From positions 1-38,455 of the forward strand of contig SXSS01000016.1 of NCBI GenBank assembly GCA_005792145.1: 38,455 nt of DNA, given 5' to 3'. The stretch's first letter is position 1; each line of letters opens with the position of its first letter. Both the position numbers and the translations under genes were made by a program. Origin of the DNA: Planctomycetia bacterium (GTDB lineage Bacteria; Planctomycetota; Phycisphaerae; Phycisphaerales; SM1A02). The notes under the pieces are model-generated. The model made no database searches, was not told the origin of the DNA, and worked only from the letters and a program-made list of their open reading frames with translations. Of the stretch, positions 16,457-24,248 are shown piece after piece.

Positions 16457-17851
16457 TCATTGCGAGCGAACCGGCTGGTTGTAATTTGCGCGCAGCCACT
16501 GCACCGCATTCTCGGCGTTCTGTCCCTTGACGGTCAACATTCCGCTCTGAGACATCAGCGCATCAACTTCTGCTTGCAGTGCATTGACATCCGACTTGAA
16601 TTCTGGATTGGTCCTCATCAAAGGATTTGCAGCAAGTTCGTTCGCTACCCTTTTCGCACTCGAAGCCGCGTCGCTCGCCTGCCGATACAACTGCAAGACA
16701 AGATTCCATGCGTCGATGGCAGTATCAGAATTCTTCCGCCAAGAGAAGGTCCCTCCAGAACTCGACCTCCAACCACTTCTACCCCAACTGCGCGAATAGG
16801 AACCTTGAAATTGCTGTCGTCGAGGATCGGCTTCGCGTGCGATTGCTTCTGCTTCGATCATTGCGCCAGTGAGATTCATCGCAGTCTTGATCGCATTGAA
16901 TCCTCTTTTGATAGTGAAATGCAGGTTGTCAGATTCTTTTTGCTTCAAAGCCTGAATCTCTTGCAAGATTTTTTCCCCGACACCAACTTGGACCTGCCAA
17001 CTCTTCACCCCAAGCGCGGGACCAATTTGTTCAAGACCTCCAGTGACACCGAGGGCTATTCCAGCAGTCACAAGTTGCGCTCCAGTCATTCCAGTGAGTG
17101 AATCTTTTCCGCTGCTCAACTGAACAGCGTCGACTCCAGCTGGCGCACTTTCAGCAGCCTCTGGACATCCATCGCTCCCCTTCCACAAGAAGAGATCGAC
17201 CGAGGGATCGAGCAACCCCTTCAAGACATTCTTTAAATAAGGACGATCCGACGCACGCGAGGTGATTGTGGAAAGATTCGTTTGAATCTGCTGAGCAATG
17301 TTCGCATCCGAAAGATCCGATCCAGGCGCCCAGTCCATCACGATTCCATCCGCACTTGGATTCAAGACAATTAAATAATCGCAAAGCACGGGCAGAACTG
17401 CGCCAGGACCTTCCACTGAACCAAACACACCGATGACTGGCATGATCTTGCGAATCTTCAGAATTTGATCTGCAAGCACGGCAGTATCCGGCTGCGTTCC
17501 ACCCGTGACATTGAATTGAATCACGAGCGCATTCACACGGCGCGATGCGGGCGAACCTTTGATAAAGACTTCAAGCGCTTCTGTGATCGTTGCGTCACCA
17601 ATCGCTCCATTGAGTGGAAGAATTGCGTATCGCAATGTTGTCGATAGCTTGCGATCGCGTGAGCACTTTGATGTCGGCGGCACTGCGTCCATCGGACCGT
17701 CTTGCGCGCCGACTTCTGCTGGCGGCACGGTTGCGGGAGCTTGCGCGTTGGAAGTTTGCGATTGAAGGCAAAGAGCAAGGGCAAGAAGATTGAGAGTGAT
17801 TGGATAAATAATGTGGGTCAACTGTTTCATGGAAGTGATGTTGTACCTCAT
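16457..17851 (-). CDS. Exported protein with a degenerate ClpP/crotonase-like (NfeD-type) domain
   Basis: 464 residues from ATG 17851; an in-frame ATG at 17830 gives an equally good signal peptide (MKQLTHIIYPITLNLLALAL) and leaves more promoter room, so the start is uncertain. Residues about 73-175 resemble the membrane-bound NfeD-like serine protease fold (YAILPLNGAIGDATITEALEVF, ALVIQFNVTGG, MPVIGVFGSVEGPGAVLPVLCDYLIV). Where the active Ser sits in a SAG/SAA context in proteases, this protein has GSVEGPGA, so proteolysis is doubtful. A Ser/Arg/Trp-rich linker (about 345-375) and a helical, coiled-coil-prone C-terminus follow. It lies between the importer permeases and their ATPase on the opposite strand. 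Function unknown. Confidence 0.62.
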   Translation of the reverse strand: MRYNITSMKQLTHIIYPITLNLLALALCLQSQTSNAQAPATVPPAEVGAQDGPMDAVPPTSKCSRDRKLSTTLRYAILPLNGAIGDATITEALEVFIKGSPASRRVNALVIQFNVTGGTQPDTAVLADQILKIRKIMPVIGVFGSVEGPGAVLPVLCDYLIVLNPSADGIVMDWAPGSDLSDANIAQQIQTNLSTITSRASDRPYLKNVLKGLLDPSVDLFLWKGSDGCPEAAESAPAGVDAVQLSSGKDSLTGMTGAQLVTAGIALGVTGGLEQIGPALGVKSWQVQVGVGEKILQEIQALKQKESDNLHFTIKRGFNAIKTAMNLTGAMIEAEAIAREADPRRQQFQGSYSRSWGRSGWRSSSGGTFSWRKNSDTAIDAWNLVLQLYRQASDAASSAKRVANELAANPLMRTNPEFKSDVNALQAEVDALMSQSGMLTVKGQNAENAVQWLRANYNQPVRSQ

Positions 17852-17881
17852 CTCGCCTGATAGGTAACCTCATTACTTCCA

Positions 17882-19096
17882 ATGGCAACAGTTGAATTGA
17901 AAGCGGTATCGAAGATCTATGGAACAACGGTTCGAGCTGTTGATTCTGTCGATTTATCCATTGCGGATGGCGAATTTATCGTCCTAGTTGGCCCTTCGGG
18001 GTGCGGCAAGAGCACAACTTTGCGCATGATCGCCGGATTGGAGGATCCTTCTGGGGGAACTATTTCAATCGGCAACCGCATCGTGAATGATGTACCTCCT
18101 AAAGACCGAAACATTGCGATGGTCTTTCAGAACAACGCGCTCTAACCACATCTGAATGTTCGACAGAATCTTTCCTTTGGACTTGAACGCCGCCGCACTT
18201 TCAAAAGTCGCTGGCGTGGCATTTGGGATTCTGCTTACCGCACACAGCGTCACACCGAGCGCCTTGCGATCACAGCACGAGTCGATGCAGCTGCGCGCAC
18301 GCTTGGTATCGAACATTTGCTAAATCGACCGCCACGCGAACTCTCCGGCGGTCAAAGGCAGCGCGTCGCCGTTGGGCGAGCGCTCGTGCGAGATCCAGCC
18401 GTCTTTCTCTTTGATGAGCCGCTTTCAAATCTTGACGCGCTCTTGCGTGGCGAAATGCGTACCGAGCTTCGCATCCTGCACCGCAGTCTGCAAGCCACGA
18501 TGGTCTATGTCACACACGATCAAGAGGAAGCGATGAGTCTCGCAGATCGAATGGTGGTGATGAAAGATGGCATCGTCCAACAAATCGGTTCTCCGGCGGA
18601 AATCTATGAGCGCCCAGCAAATCGTTTCGTCGCTGGATTTATAGGAACTCCGCCGATGAATATGTTCGAGGGACGCTTGACGACCGACAGCACTGGCGGC
18701 TTCACTTTTCACTGGAATCAAAGCGAATTTCCGCTTTGTAAGCGATGGGTTGCTGCCGAACTTTCAGCAATTGGCCAGAACTCTCTCACGCTTGGAATTC
18801 GGCCGGATCGACTGACGATCGTGCCCATTGACGAGAAACAAGATTCGCCATGCGTGACTGGTCAGGTTGTCACTATCGAACGATATGGGCCTCTTGCAGA
18901 CATCGTCGCACTGGTCAATGGGACGCGCGTCATCTCGCGAACCGCGGCAGACGCACTCGGTGCAATTCGTGAAGGAGATGCGATCACTCTTCGACTTGAT
19001 ATGCAATTTGCGCATATGTTTCGCGCGGATGGCTCGGCGGTCACGTCCCCCGTCACGTCCCCCGTCACGTCCCCCGTCACGTCCCCCAGGAACTGA
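17882..19096 (+). pseudogene. ugpC: Sugar ABC importer ATPase (UgpC/MsmX/MalK type) with one in-frame stop codon
   Basis: One frame of 404 positions encodes a full MalK-like ATPase except for TAA at 18143-18145. Before it: Walker [10 protein letters not shown] (37-45) and the Q-loop MVFQNNAL. The family has MVFQNYALYPH here, so TAA replaces the second Tyr, and Asn (AAC) replaces the first. After it, in the same frame: [12 protein letters not shown], signature LSGGQRQR (154-161), Walker [23 protein letters not shown] with the switch His, and a regulatory OB-fold tail. Everything else looks intact, including codon usage. Possible readings: a recent nonsense mutation, a sequence error, readthrough, or reinitiation at the TTG at 18317, which would lack Walker A. 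A roughly 20-residue extra stretch ([20 protein letters not shown]) sits in the helical region. The C-terminus is a repeat-encoded (VTSP)4 tail. Confidence 0.85.
19041..19088. repeat. 12-bp tandem repeat, four copies, inside the overlapping 3' ends of two genes
   Basis: TCACGTCCCCCG occurs at 19041, 19053 and 19065, and as a last copy with one change at 19077-19088. On the plus strand it encodes Val-Thr-Ser-Pro four times at the end of the ATPase. On the minus strand the copy at 19077 supplies the TGA that ends the dockerin of the GH13 protein. The two convergent genes overlap by 20 bp here (19077-19096). There are no spacers, so this is not a CRISPR array. Confidence 0.9.
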
Positions 19097-21104
19097 GCAG
19101 ACTTGTCAGGTCGCCTCCACCGACGATTCCGTTGCCATCGATATCTGCGATCCCTCCGAGAGTTCCCCATGCGGACAACAGCACTGTCAAATCAGCTGCG
19201 TTAATCTGTCCATCTTGATTGAGATCTTGTGGTCGCAAAACATTCCCTTGAGAAAATATAACCGCTGAATATGGACCGACCGAAACAAGCGCGCTCTGTT
19301 CCAGACCATCCCATGCAACAGGTGAAGTCGATGTCGAGAGACAAAGAGTGTTGGAATAGTCAGCGCTATAACCCGTCCAATCGCTGTTGAATCTGCAATT
19401 CCACAGGCCACTACGCGGCATTCCGATGCGATAATTGGACTTTGCTGTCGCGGAAAAATTGACAACGACGATTGTGTCATCCAGATCACCACCCTCCTGC
19501 CAACGGTGAAATGCGAGCAATTTATCCGTGTTATTTAGATGAAAAACATTCGTACTGAAACCAGAAAGCCCACGCGTCGATCCCGAAGCATTCGTGCGAA
19601 GCTTGATGAGGTCCTGATAGAGCTTGAAGATTCCAGAGTATGTTGTCTTGCGGGACCAATCCAGCGCGACAGCGTCGGTAAAGAATTCATCCTCAAGAAA
19701 CTCCTGACCTTGAAAAAGCATTGGCACTCCAGGCGCAGTCATCGCGAGCACTGCGCCAAGTGTCGAACGCTTTCGCGCGAAATAGGAACCAGCGTTGCCT
19801 GGAGAAATCTCCTCTGGAACTCGCTGCTTGCCATTGGCGACTTCATCATGGCTTTCGGTATAAATGATTCTCTGCTGCATCGATCCGTTGTATGAAAAGG
19901 TAATCGCATCGCGCACGGAATACATATCACGGTCGCTGTCGTTTGGGGTGATGAGTGCGCCGCGAATCTTGGGATAGAAGCCAGCATCCCATTGGCTGTC
20001 GAAGCCAGCACCCCCTGCTCCAGTCGTCTTGGTGATGTATGGCTCGAGATCCATATCTTCAGCAACCATAAACTTTCCAGGAGCGACCGCATCGACATCG
20101 TTGTTTATCACCTGAAGAATTGACCAGCCATCTGGAATGTCCACACCATTCTGATCTGTTCTGCGGATGAACTTCGTTCCGTCAATTCGCAATCCATCCA
20201 TGCGAAACTCGTTCAGCCACATCATGGCGTTATCCCGCAGGAATGTCCGCACTTCACTGCGACCAAAGTCTGGACGCGTATCTCCCCAAGGGGTCACCGC
20301 GCGAAAATCGTTGTAGAAAAAGATGCCGCCCAAACCATTCTGCGACCAACCATCAAACTGCCACATATCCAAATCGTTTGGTCCAAGGTGGTTATACACA
20401 ACATCAGTCGTCACGCCGATTCCGCGCGCATGCGCGGCATCGACGAATTCCTTCAGATCATTCGGTGTGCCATACGCGCTTTCAACAGAATAGAGATATG
20501 AATTGTTGTATCCCCACGAACGATCTCCAGGAAACTCGCTGATCGGCATCAGCGCGATCATGTTCACGCCAAGTTCAACAAGGTGATCAAGCTTTGCAGA
20601 GCATTCGTCAAAGTTTGCGGGTGTCGCACCGCTCGCAGGGATGCCATATGTTCCGACATGCATTTCGTACAGGACAATCTTGTCCCATGTTGGCATATTG
20701 AAATTTGTCGTTTGCCATACATAAGAGTTTGCGTTATAGACAACAGAATTTCCAACCGATGAGACAAGATCGCGCGCGCGCGGATCGTTTCGCCAAAGTG
20801 TCTGCGTTGCATTTTTCACCACAAACTTGTACTGCGCTCCTGCTTGCACATTGGCAACATCGACGGACCAATATCCGTTTCCTTCTGCAAAGAGCGGCAG
20901 AGAAGTTGCATTCCAAAAGTTGAATGTTCCAGCGACTGTCACCCCAGTTGCGTTGGGTGCGAATGTTCGAAAAGTTGTTCCGATGAGGGTTCCAGACGCA
21001 TACGGAATTGCGCCGATACCGGGGCGAGTCGAAAAGGCTGCGAATGTTGTCGACGCAGCGAACAGCGCCACAACCAACGCGGGAATAACAGCGGGAATAC
21101 CCAT
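19077..21104 (-). CDS. Secreted GH13 branching-enzyme-like protein with GC-type dockerin
   Basis: 675 residues. Signal peptide 1-22 ([18 protein letters not shown]). CBM48-like domain about 35-125 ([38 protein letters not shown]). GH13 barrel with YEMHVGTYG (146-154), DVVYNHLGP (234-242), GLRIDGTKF (nucleophile Asp308), MVAEDMD (Glu349) and YTESHDEV (Asp420). These regions resemble the branching-enzyme group (GH13_8/9) more than amylases, although an exported branching enzyme is unexpected. The C-terminus (626-675) is two dockerin repeats, [13 protein letters not shown] and [13 protein letters not shown], each followed by LLSxWG. The other dockerins here end in SCQ or PCL; this one stops at WGT because the tandem repeat supplies the stop codon. 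Probably surface-attached or secreted; remodels alpha-glucan. Start uncertain by a few codons. Confidence 0.83.
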   Translation of the reverse strand: MGIPAVIPALVVALFAASTTFAAFSTRPGIGAIPYASGTLIGTTFRTFAPNATGVTVAGTFNFWNATSLPLFAEGNGYWSVDVANVQAGAQYKFVVKNATQTLWRNDPRARDLVSSVGNSVVYNANSYVWQTTNFNMPTWDKIVLYEMHVGTYGIPASGATPANFDECSAKLDHLVELGVNMIALMPISEFPGDRSWGYNNSYLYSVESAYGTPNDLKEFVDAAHARGIGVTTDVVYNHLGPNDLDMWQFDGWSQNGLGGIFFYNDFRAVTPWGDTRPDFGRSEVRTFLRDNAMMWLNEFRMDGLRIDGTKFIRRTDQNGVDIPDGWSILQVINNDVDAVAPGKFMVAEDMDLEPYITKTTGAGGAGFDSQWDAGFYPKIRGALITPNDSDRDMYSVRDAITFSYNGSMQQRIIYTESHDEVANGKQRVPEEISPGNAGSYFARKRSTLGAVLAMTAPGVPMLFQGQEFLEDEFFTDAVALDWSRKTTYSGIFKLYQDLIKLRTNASGSTRGLSGFSTNVFHLNNTDKLLAFHRWQEGGDLDDTIVVVNFSATAKSNYRIGMPRSGLWNCRFNSDWTGYSADYSNTLCLSTSTSPVAWDGLEQSALVSVGPYSAVIFSQGNVLRPQDLNQDGQINAADLTVLLSAWGTLGGIADIDGNGIVGGGDLTSLLSSWGT

Positions 21105-21191
21105 CGTGGTTGAAGAATATACCCAAAAGACAGTAAATGCCTATTTTGATGGCAATTTTTATGAAATTTCGAAGTCAATAATTCTCGACAC

Positions 21192-21863
21192 TCAGTGACC
21201 AGAATCGAGCTTTTTCGAAAGTTCGATCCCGCCTGGAGGCTGAGGAAACTTTCCATTGAGGATGTCCACAGGGGTCGCATCCGCCCCATACGCCGCTTGG
21301 TTGATTTTTTCTTTGACGAGGATGCCAAGACCGCCAATCGATGCGCCACCATACAGGCCCGCCGCGTGGGCATAGGACTTGACTGGAGGCCCGCTCGCTT
21401 GCTTTGTGCCAGTGGTCGTCGCGGCTGTCCCTTGAGCGCCGGCATAAAAATAGCTTCCATTTTCGATGAATTTATCGAAGGCAGTGGCGTCATTAAACAG
21501 CATCACGATGTCGAGGTGCTGCGCGCCAATGAGCGCGCCGAAATCTCCTTTGACAACGCCGATTGCAATCGGCGCGGACCAACCGCCTGGAAGTTTTTTA
21601 ACGGCAACACCATTGCCCCCCATCCAACCAAAGACAACTCCCGCTTGAAAACATTTCAGGATTGCAACTCCAACGGCCGATTTCAATTCTTCTTGAGGTA
21701 TTGGAGCGCCAGAAGTTTGCACGCTTTGAAAGGCATCAGTCCCTTCAGTGATGTGATCAAGCATTGGGCTTTGAGATTTACACCCAATCACTCCGACGAT
21801 TGCGATCAAAATGAAAAACATCCCCACCGATTTTTTGACATTCCTTGTCATATATACATGCAT
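21192..21863 (-). CDS. SYLF-domain (Ysc84/DUF500) lipoprotein
   Basis: 223 residues from ATG 21863, with GAGGAG ten bases upstream. Longer in-frame starts reach back to 22061 but overlap the upstream dockerin gene. Lipoprotein signal: KSVGMFFILIAIVGVIGC, lipidated Cys28. The body is the lipid-binding SYLF domain: AVGVAILKCFQAGVVFGWMGGNGVAVKK, followed by GWSAPIAIGVVKGDFGALIGAQHLDIVMLFND and a Gly-rich AGLYGGASIGGLGI stretch. Bacterial SYLF proteins are periplasmic and lipid-associated, with poorly known roles. It lies between two dockerin genes on the same strand with gaps of about 70-90 bp. Confidence 0.82.
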   Translation of the reverse strand: MHVYMTRNVKKSVGMFFILIAIVGVIGCKSQSPMLDHITEGTDAFQSVQTSGAPIPQEELKSAVGVAILKCFQAGVVFGWMGGNGVAVKKLPGGWSAPIAIGVVKGDFGALIGAQHLDIVMLFNDATAFDKFIENGSYFYAGAQGTAATTTGTKQASGPPVKSYAHAAGLYGGASIGGLGILVKEKINQAAYGADATPVDILNGKFPQPPGGIELSKKLDSGH

Positions 21864-21933
21864 ATAGATACATCTCCTCGTGAGTTGATCTTTCGACGCA
21901 TCCATACGTCGACCTTGAAATTCTAGCGTTATT

Positions 21934-22992
21934 TTAGAGGCAAGGACCCCATGCGCTGAGCAACGTGGTGAGATCGGAACCATCCGTCGTCTGGTCGCCG
22001 TTCGTATCTCCAGCAGCTGTTCCCCAACCGCTGAGAAGGGTGGCGAGATCAGATCCATCAATCACTTGATCACCATTGAAGTCTGGGGGACACGATGGTG
22101 GAACGACTGGGCAATCTGGTTCGTTTGTATCGACCACCAGAACCGCGTATTGATTTCCTTCAATCGTGGAGAGATTTACATTGCGAGGCTCGCCAAGATT
22201 GCCCATCGGAGCAAGAGGCGCGAGAAACTGGTTTGACAAATAATCGTGACCACCGCCATTGATCGCAGCGCAAATCTTGATGTTCTTCTGAGTCGCTGCG
22301 TCATAACCAAGCAAGGTCAGCGGGATCGACATCTCGATACCCGTGGTGACACCGGCGCCACTTGCATTGCCACCATCTCCATCGACGCCGGCGATATTTG
22401 AATTATTGATTGCGACTTTGACTCCATACTTCACATTGTCAATCGGCACTGAACCAGGAGTTCCCGTGCCGATATATGCCCCAATTCCACCGCCTGCAGT
22501 CAAAAGCTGCGCAATGTTTGCGTACATTGCAATGGGCGTCCCGCCACAAGTCGTGGTGAGATAAAAATCCGCCGAAAAGCATGTGTCGAAAGTCAATCCA
22601 TTTCCAGAACCGTCATCACCCATTCTGTTCAGAGCGTTAAAGTCGACATCTGGATTGTTTCCAGGCAGTCGGTTCTGACCACCTGATTTGCAATCAATAA
22701 ATACTTCTAGTTTATTGAAATTGCTTTCGAGATTGCCGCCGAAGAAAAGATAGAGAACTCCGCCGTTCACAACAGCGTGCAGTCCGTCAAGTTCAGATCC
22801 ATTGGCTGCATCAACAAGTCCGAGATTGGAATTGCCGAATCCTGTTGTCAGGGCTTGAATGGCAAGATCTTTCGCAGGAACATAGACAGCGTCCAGAGTC
22901 CCGTCGACAACTGGAGCCTGGCCGAAAGCCGAGGAAACAAGTGCGCAAGGAACAGCCGCCAAGGCGGCAACAATAGATATATGAGTCAGCAT
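21934..22992 (-). CDS. Secreted protein with CBM9-like/DOMON-type N-domain and GC-type dockerin
   Basis: 352 residues. A strong ribosome-binding site (AAGGAG) lies six bases before ATG 22992. Signal peptide 1-24 (ending AFGQ). Residues about 27-280 begin VVDGTLDAVY and continue GGVLYLFFGGNLES and LEVFIDCKSGGQNRL, the pattern of carbohydrate-binding family-9-like domains (VDGxxD... W/LYLF... DxDxx). Residues 301-352 are the dockerin: CPPDFNGDQVIDGSDLATLL and GDTNGDQTTDGSDLTTLLSAW, ending PCL. It is the third dockerin protein of the window and lies near the exported glucan enzyme, so a role in glycan binding at the surface is plausible but unproved. Confidence 0.72.
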   Translation of the reverse strand: MLTHISIVAALAAVPCALVSSAFGQAPVVDGTLDAVYVPAKDLAIQALTTGFGNSNLGLVDAANGSELDGLHAVVNGGVLYLFFGGNLESNFNKLEVFIDCKSGGQNRLPGNNPDVDFNALNRMGDDGSGNGLTFDTCFSADFYLTTTCGGTPIAMYANIAQLLTAGGGIGAYIGTGTPGSVPIDNVKYGVKVAINNSNIAGVDGDGGNASGAGVTTGIEMSIPLTLLGYDAATQKNIKICAAINGGGHDYLSNQFLAPLAPMGNLGEPRNVNLSTIEGNQYAVLVVDTNEPDCPVVPPSCPPDFNGDQVIDGSDLATLLSGWGTAAGDTNGDQTTDGSDLTTLLSAWGPCL

Positions 22993-22998
22993 TCGAAT

Positions 22999-23058
22999 CT
23001 CCTTACGCAGAAAGATATCCCGCTTTACTCTGGAAGCAAATGAAAATTATTTTTTTTA
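22999..23058 (-). promoter_or_regulatory. Candidate promoter and ribosome-binding site for the CBM9-like dockerin gene
   Basis: Read on the minus strand: an A-rich tract (23045-23058) resembling an UP element, then TTGCTT (23034-23039), a 16-bp spacer, TATCTT (23012-23017) and AAGGAG (22999-23004). The ordered set sits in the 68-bp gap after the TPR gene, so the dockerin gene can be transcribed on its own. Confidence 0.4.
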
Positions 23059-23060
23059 AG

Positions 23061-24248
23061 TCAGCGAGCCATACCGACCACAACAACTCCTCCAAGAGCG
23101 ATCTCAGCCGCCTCGGCACGCAGAAGGAATTCTCGTGGCAATCGCCGATTTGGCGCCAATTCCGCAGCTTTTGTCAGCAATTTGACTGCATTTACAAAGT
23201 CGCCCTGTCGCTCAAGGAGCATCCCCTTCAGCAAATATCCATCGCTCAGCTTGGGATTGCGGCCCATCAAACGTCGAGCGCACGAATCGGCGCGCTCGAT
23301 ATCGCCGACCATCCAAGCGATGTATCCCAAAGCTAAATCGTGTTCAAGCGTGATGCCCTGTTGTTTGCCCTCCGCAGAACTCTCGAAGGCAACCAACAAG
23401 TCGCGAGCTTCAAGCGCACGACCAGTCATCGCAAGACATCGCGCGCGAATGCGGAGCATGTCGTCGCGGTCCATTATCTTCGCGGACAAAGTGGCGAGAG
23501 CTGTGAGGCAACGATCCCATTCTTTTGCATGGAAAGCGACGAGTGCCAAATCTTCTTGATAAATCGATGGATTCGGCGCAAGCGTGACTGCTAATTCCAT
23601 AAAGTTAAGCGCTTGCGCAAGATCGTCTTCCGACGTTGCTATCTCGCTGCGCAGATGGGCAAGCGCGGAACTGAATTCGAAGTGACACGATGTATCGTCG
23701 ATCAGCGCTTTCGCTTCCTCTGCTCGACCGAGCACAAGCAAAGTTTCCGCTTGGGCGAGGAGATAGTGCGTGCTTGTTGGTTCGGTGGTGAGAGCGGCTG
23801 CATATTCTTTCAACGCCTCTTCGTCGCGACCCCACCGCTGAAAAACCACACCTTGGTAATACAGGCATTCAGCGCATGATGGATCAAGCTGTGCGGCATT
23901 TTTAAATTCGGTCATCGCCAATTCAAGTCTTCCCATTTCCAAAGTGATTCGACCACGCATCAGTCGTGCTTTAGGATCAGTGGGAAACGCAACGACAACG
24001 CGATCAATTTGCGCCAGCGCATCCTTGAATTGCCCAGCATCGAGTGCTTGAGCTGCTTGATCGGACGCAACCGCTCCACCGACTCGATTGAAACGATCCG
24101 TCGCCACTTTGCGTGCTTCAATTCCCGTCTTTGTTGGACCGCCGCACCCAAAAATTGTGGTTGCGAAAGCGGTCACCAAGAAAGTGCACGCCAGTTGGGA
24201 GAATCCGACGGAAGCTCGGCGATATACAAAACAAGGTGATTGGTTCAT
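23061..24248 (-). CDS. TPR lipoprotein of the pilus/secretion operon
   Basis: 395 residues. An N-terminal hydrophobic segment with a lipobox-like TTIFGC (Cys35) suggests an outer-membrane lipoprotein. At least six TPR-like helical pairs follow: AAQALDAGQFKDALAQIDRV, RGRITLEMGRLELAMTEFKN, YYQGVVFQRWGRDEEALKEY, and later LKGMLLERQGDFVNAVKLL. The gene overlaps the secretin stop by ATGA (24245-24248), so it is co-translated with the secretin. The position and fold match pilotin/PilF-like TPR lipoproteins that help secretins assemble or stabilise; that role is inference. Last gene of the minus-strand operon. Confidence 0.75.
   Translation of the reverse strand: MNQSPCFVYRRASVGFSQLACTFLVTAFATTIFGCGGPTKTGIEARKVATDRFNRVGGAVASDQAAQALDAGQFKDALAQIDRVVVAFPTDPKARLMRGRITLEMGRLELAMTEFKNAAQLDPSCAECLYYQGVVFQRWGRDEEALKEYAAALTTEPTSTHYLLAQAETLLVLGRAEEAKALIDDTSCHFEFSSALAHLRSEIATSEDDLAQALNFMELAVTLAPNPSIYQEDLALVAFHAKEWDRCLTALATLSAKIMDRDDMLRIRARCLAMTGRALEARDLLVAFESSAEGKQQGITLEHDLALGYIAWMVGDIERADSCARRLMGRNPKLSDGYLLKGMLLERQGDFVNAVKLLTKAAELAPNRRLPREFLLRAEAAEIALGGVVVVGMAR

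Noticed and set aside
18143-18145. TAA read as an amino acid by an alternative genetic code
   Set aside because: Other genes here (chaA, pilC, the GspH-like gene, the small membrane protein) end properly at TAA, so TAA is a normal stop in this genome. Selenocysteine and pyrrolysine use TGA and TAG.
19041-19088. CRISPR-like array
   Set aside because: The 12-bp units are directly adjacent with no spacers. The same holds for the 20-bp array at 38371-38455.
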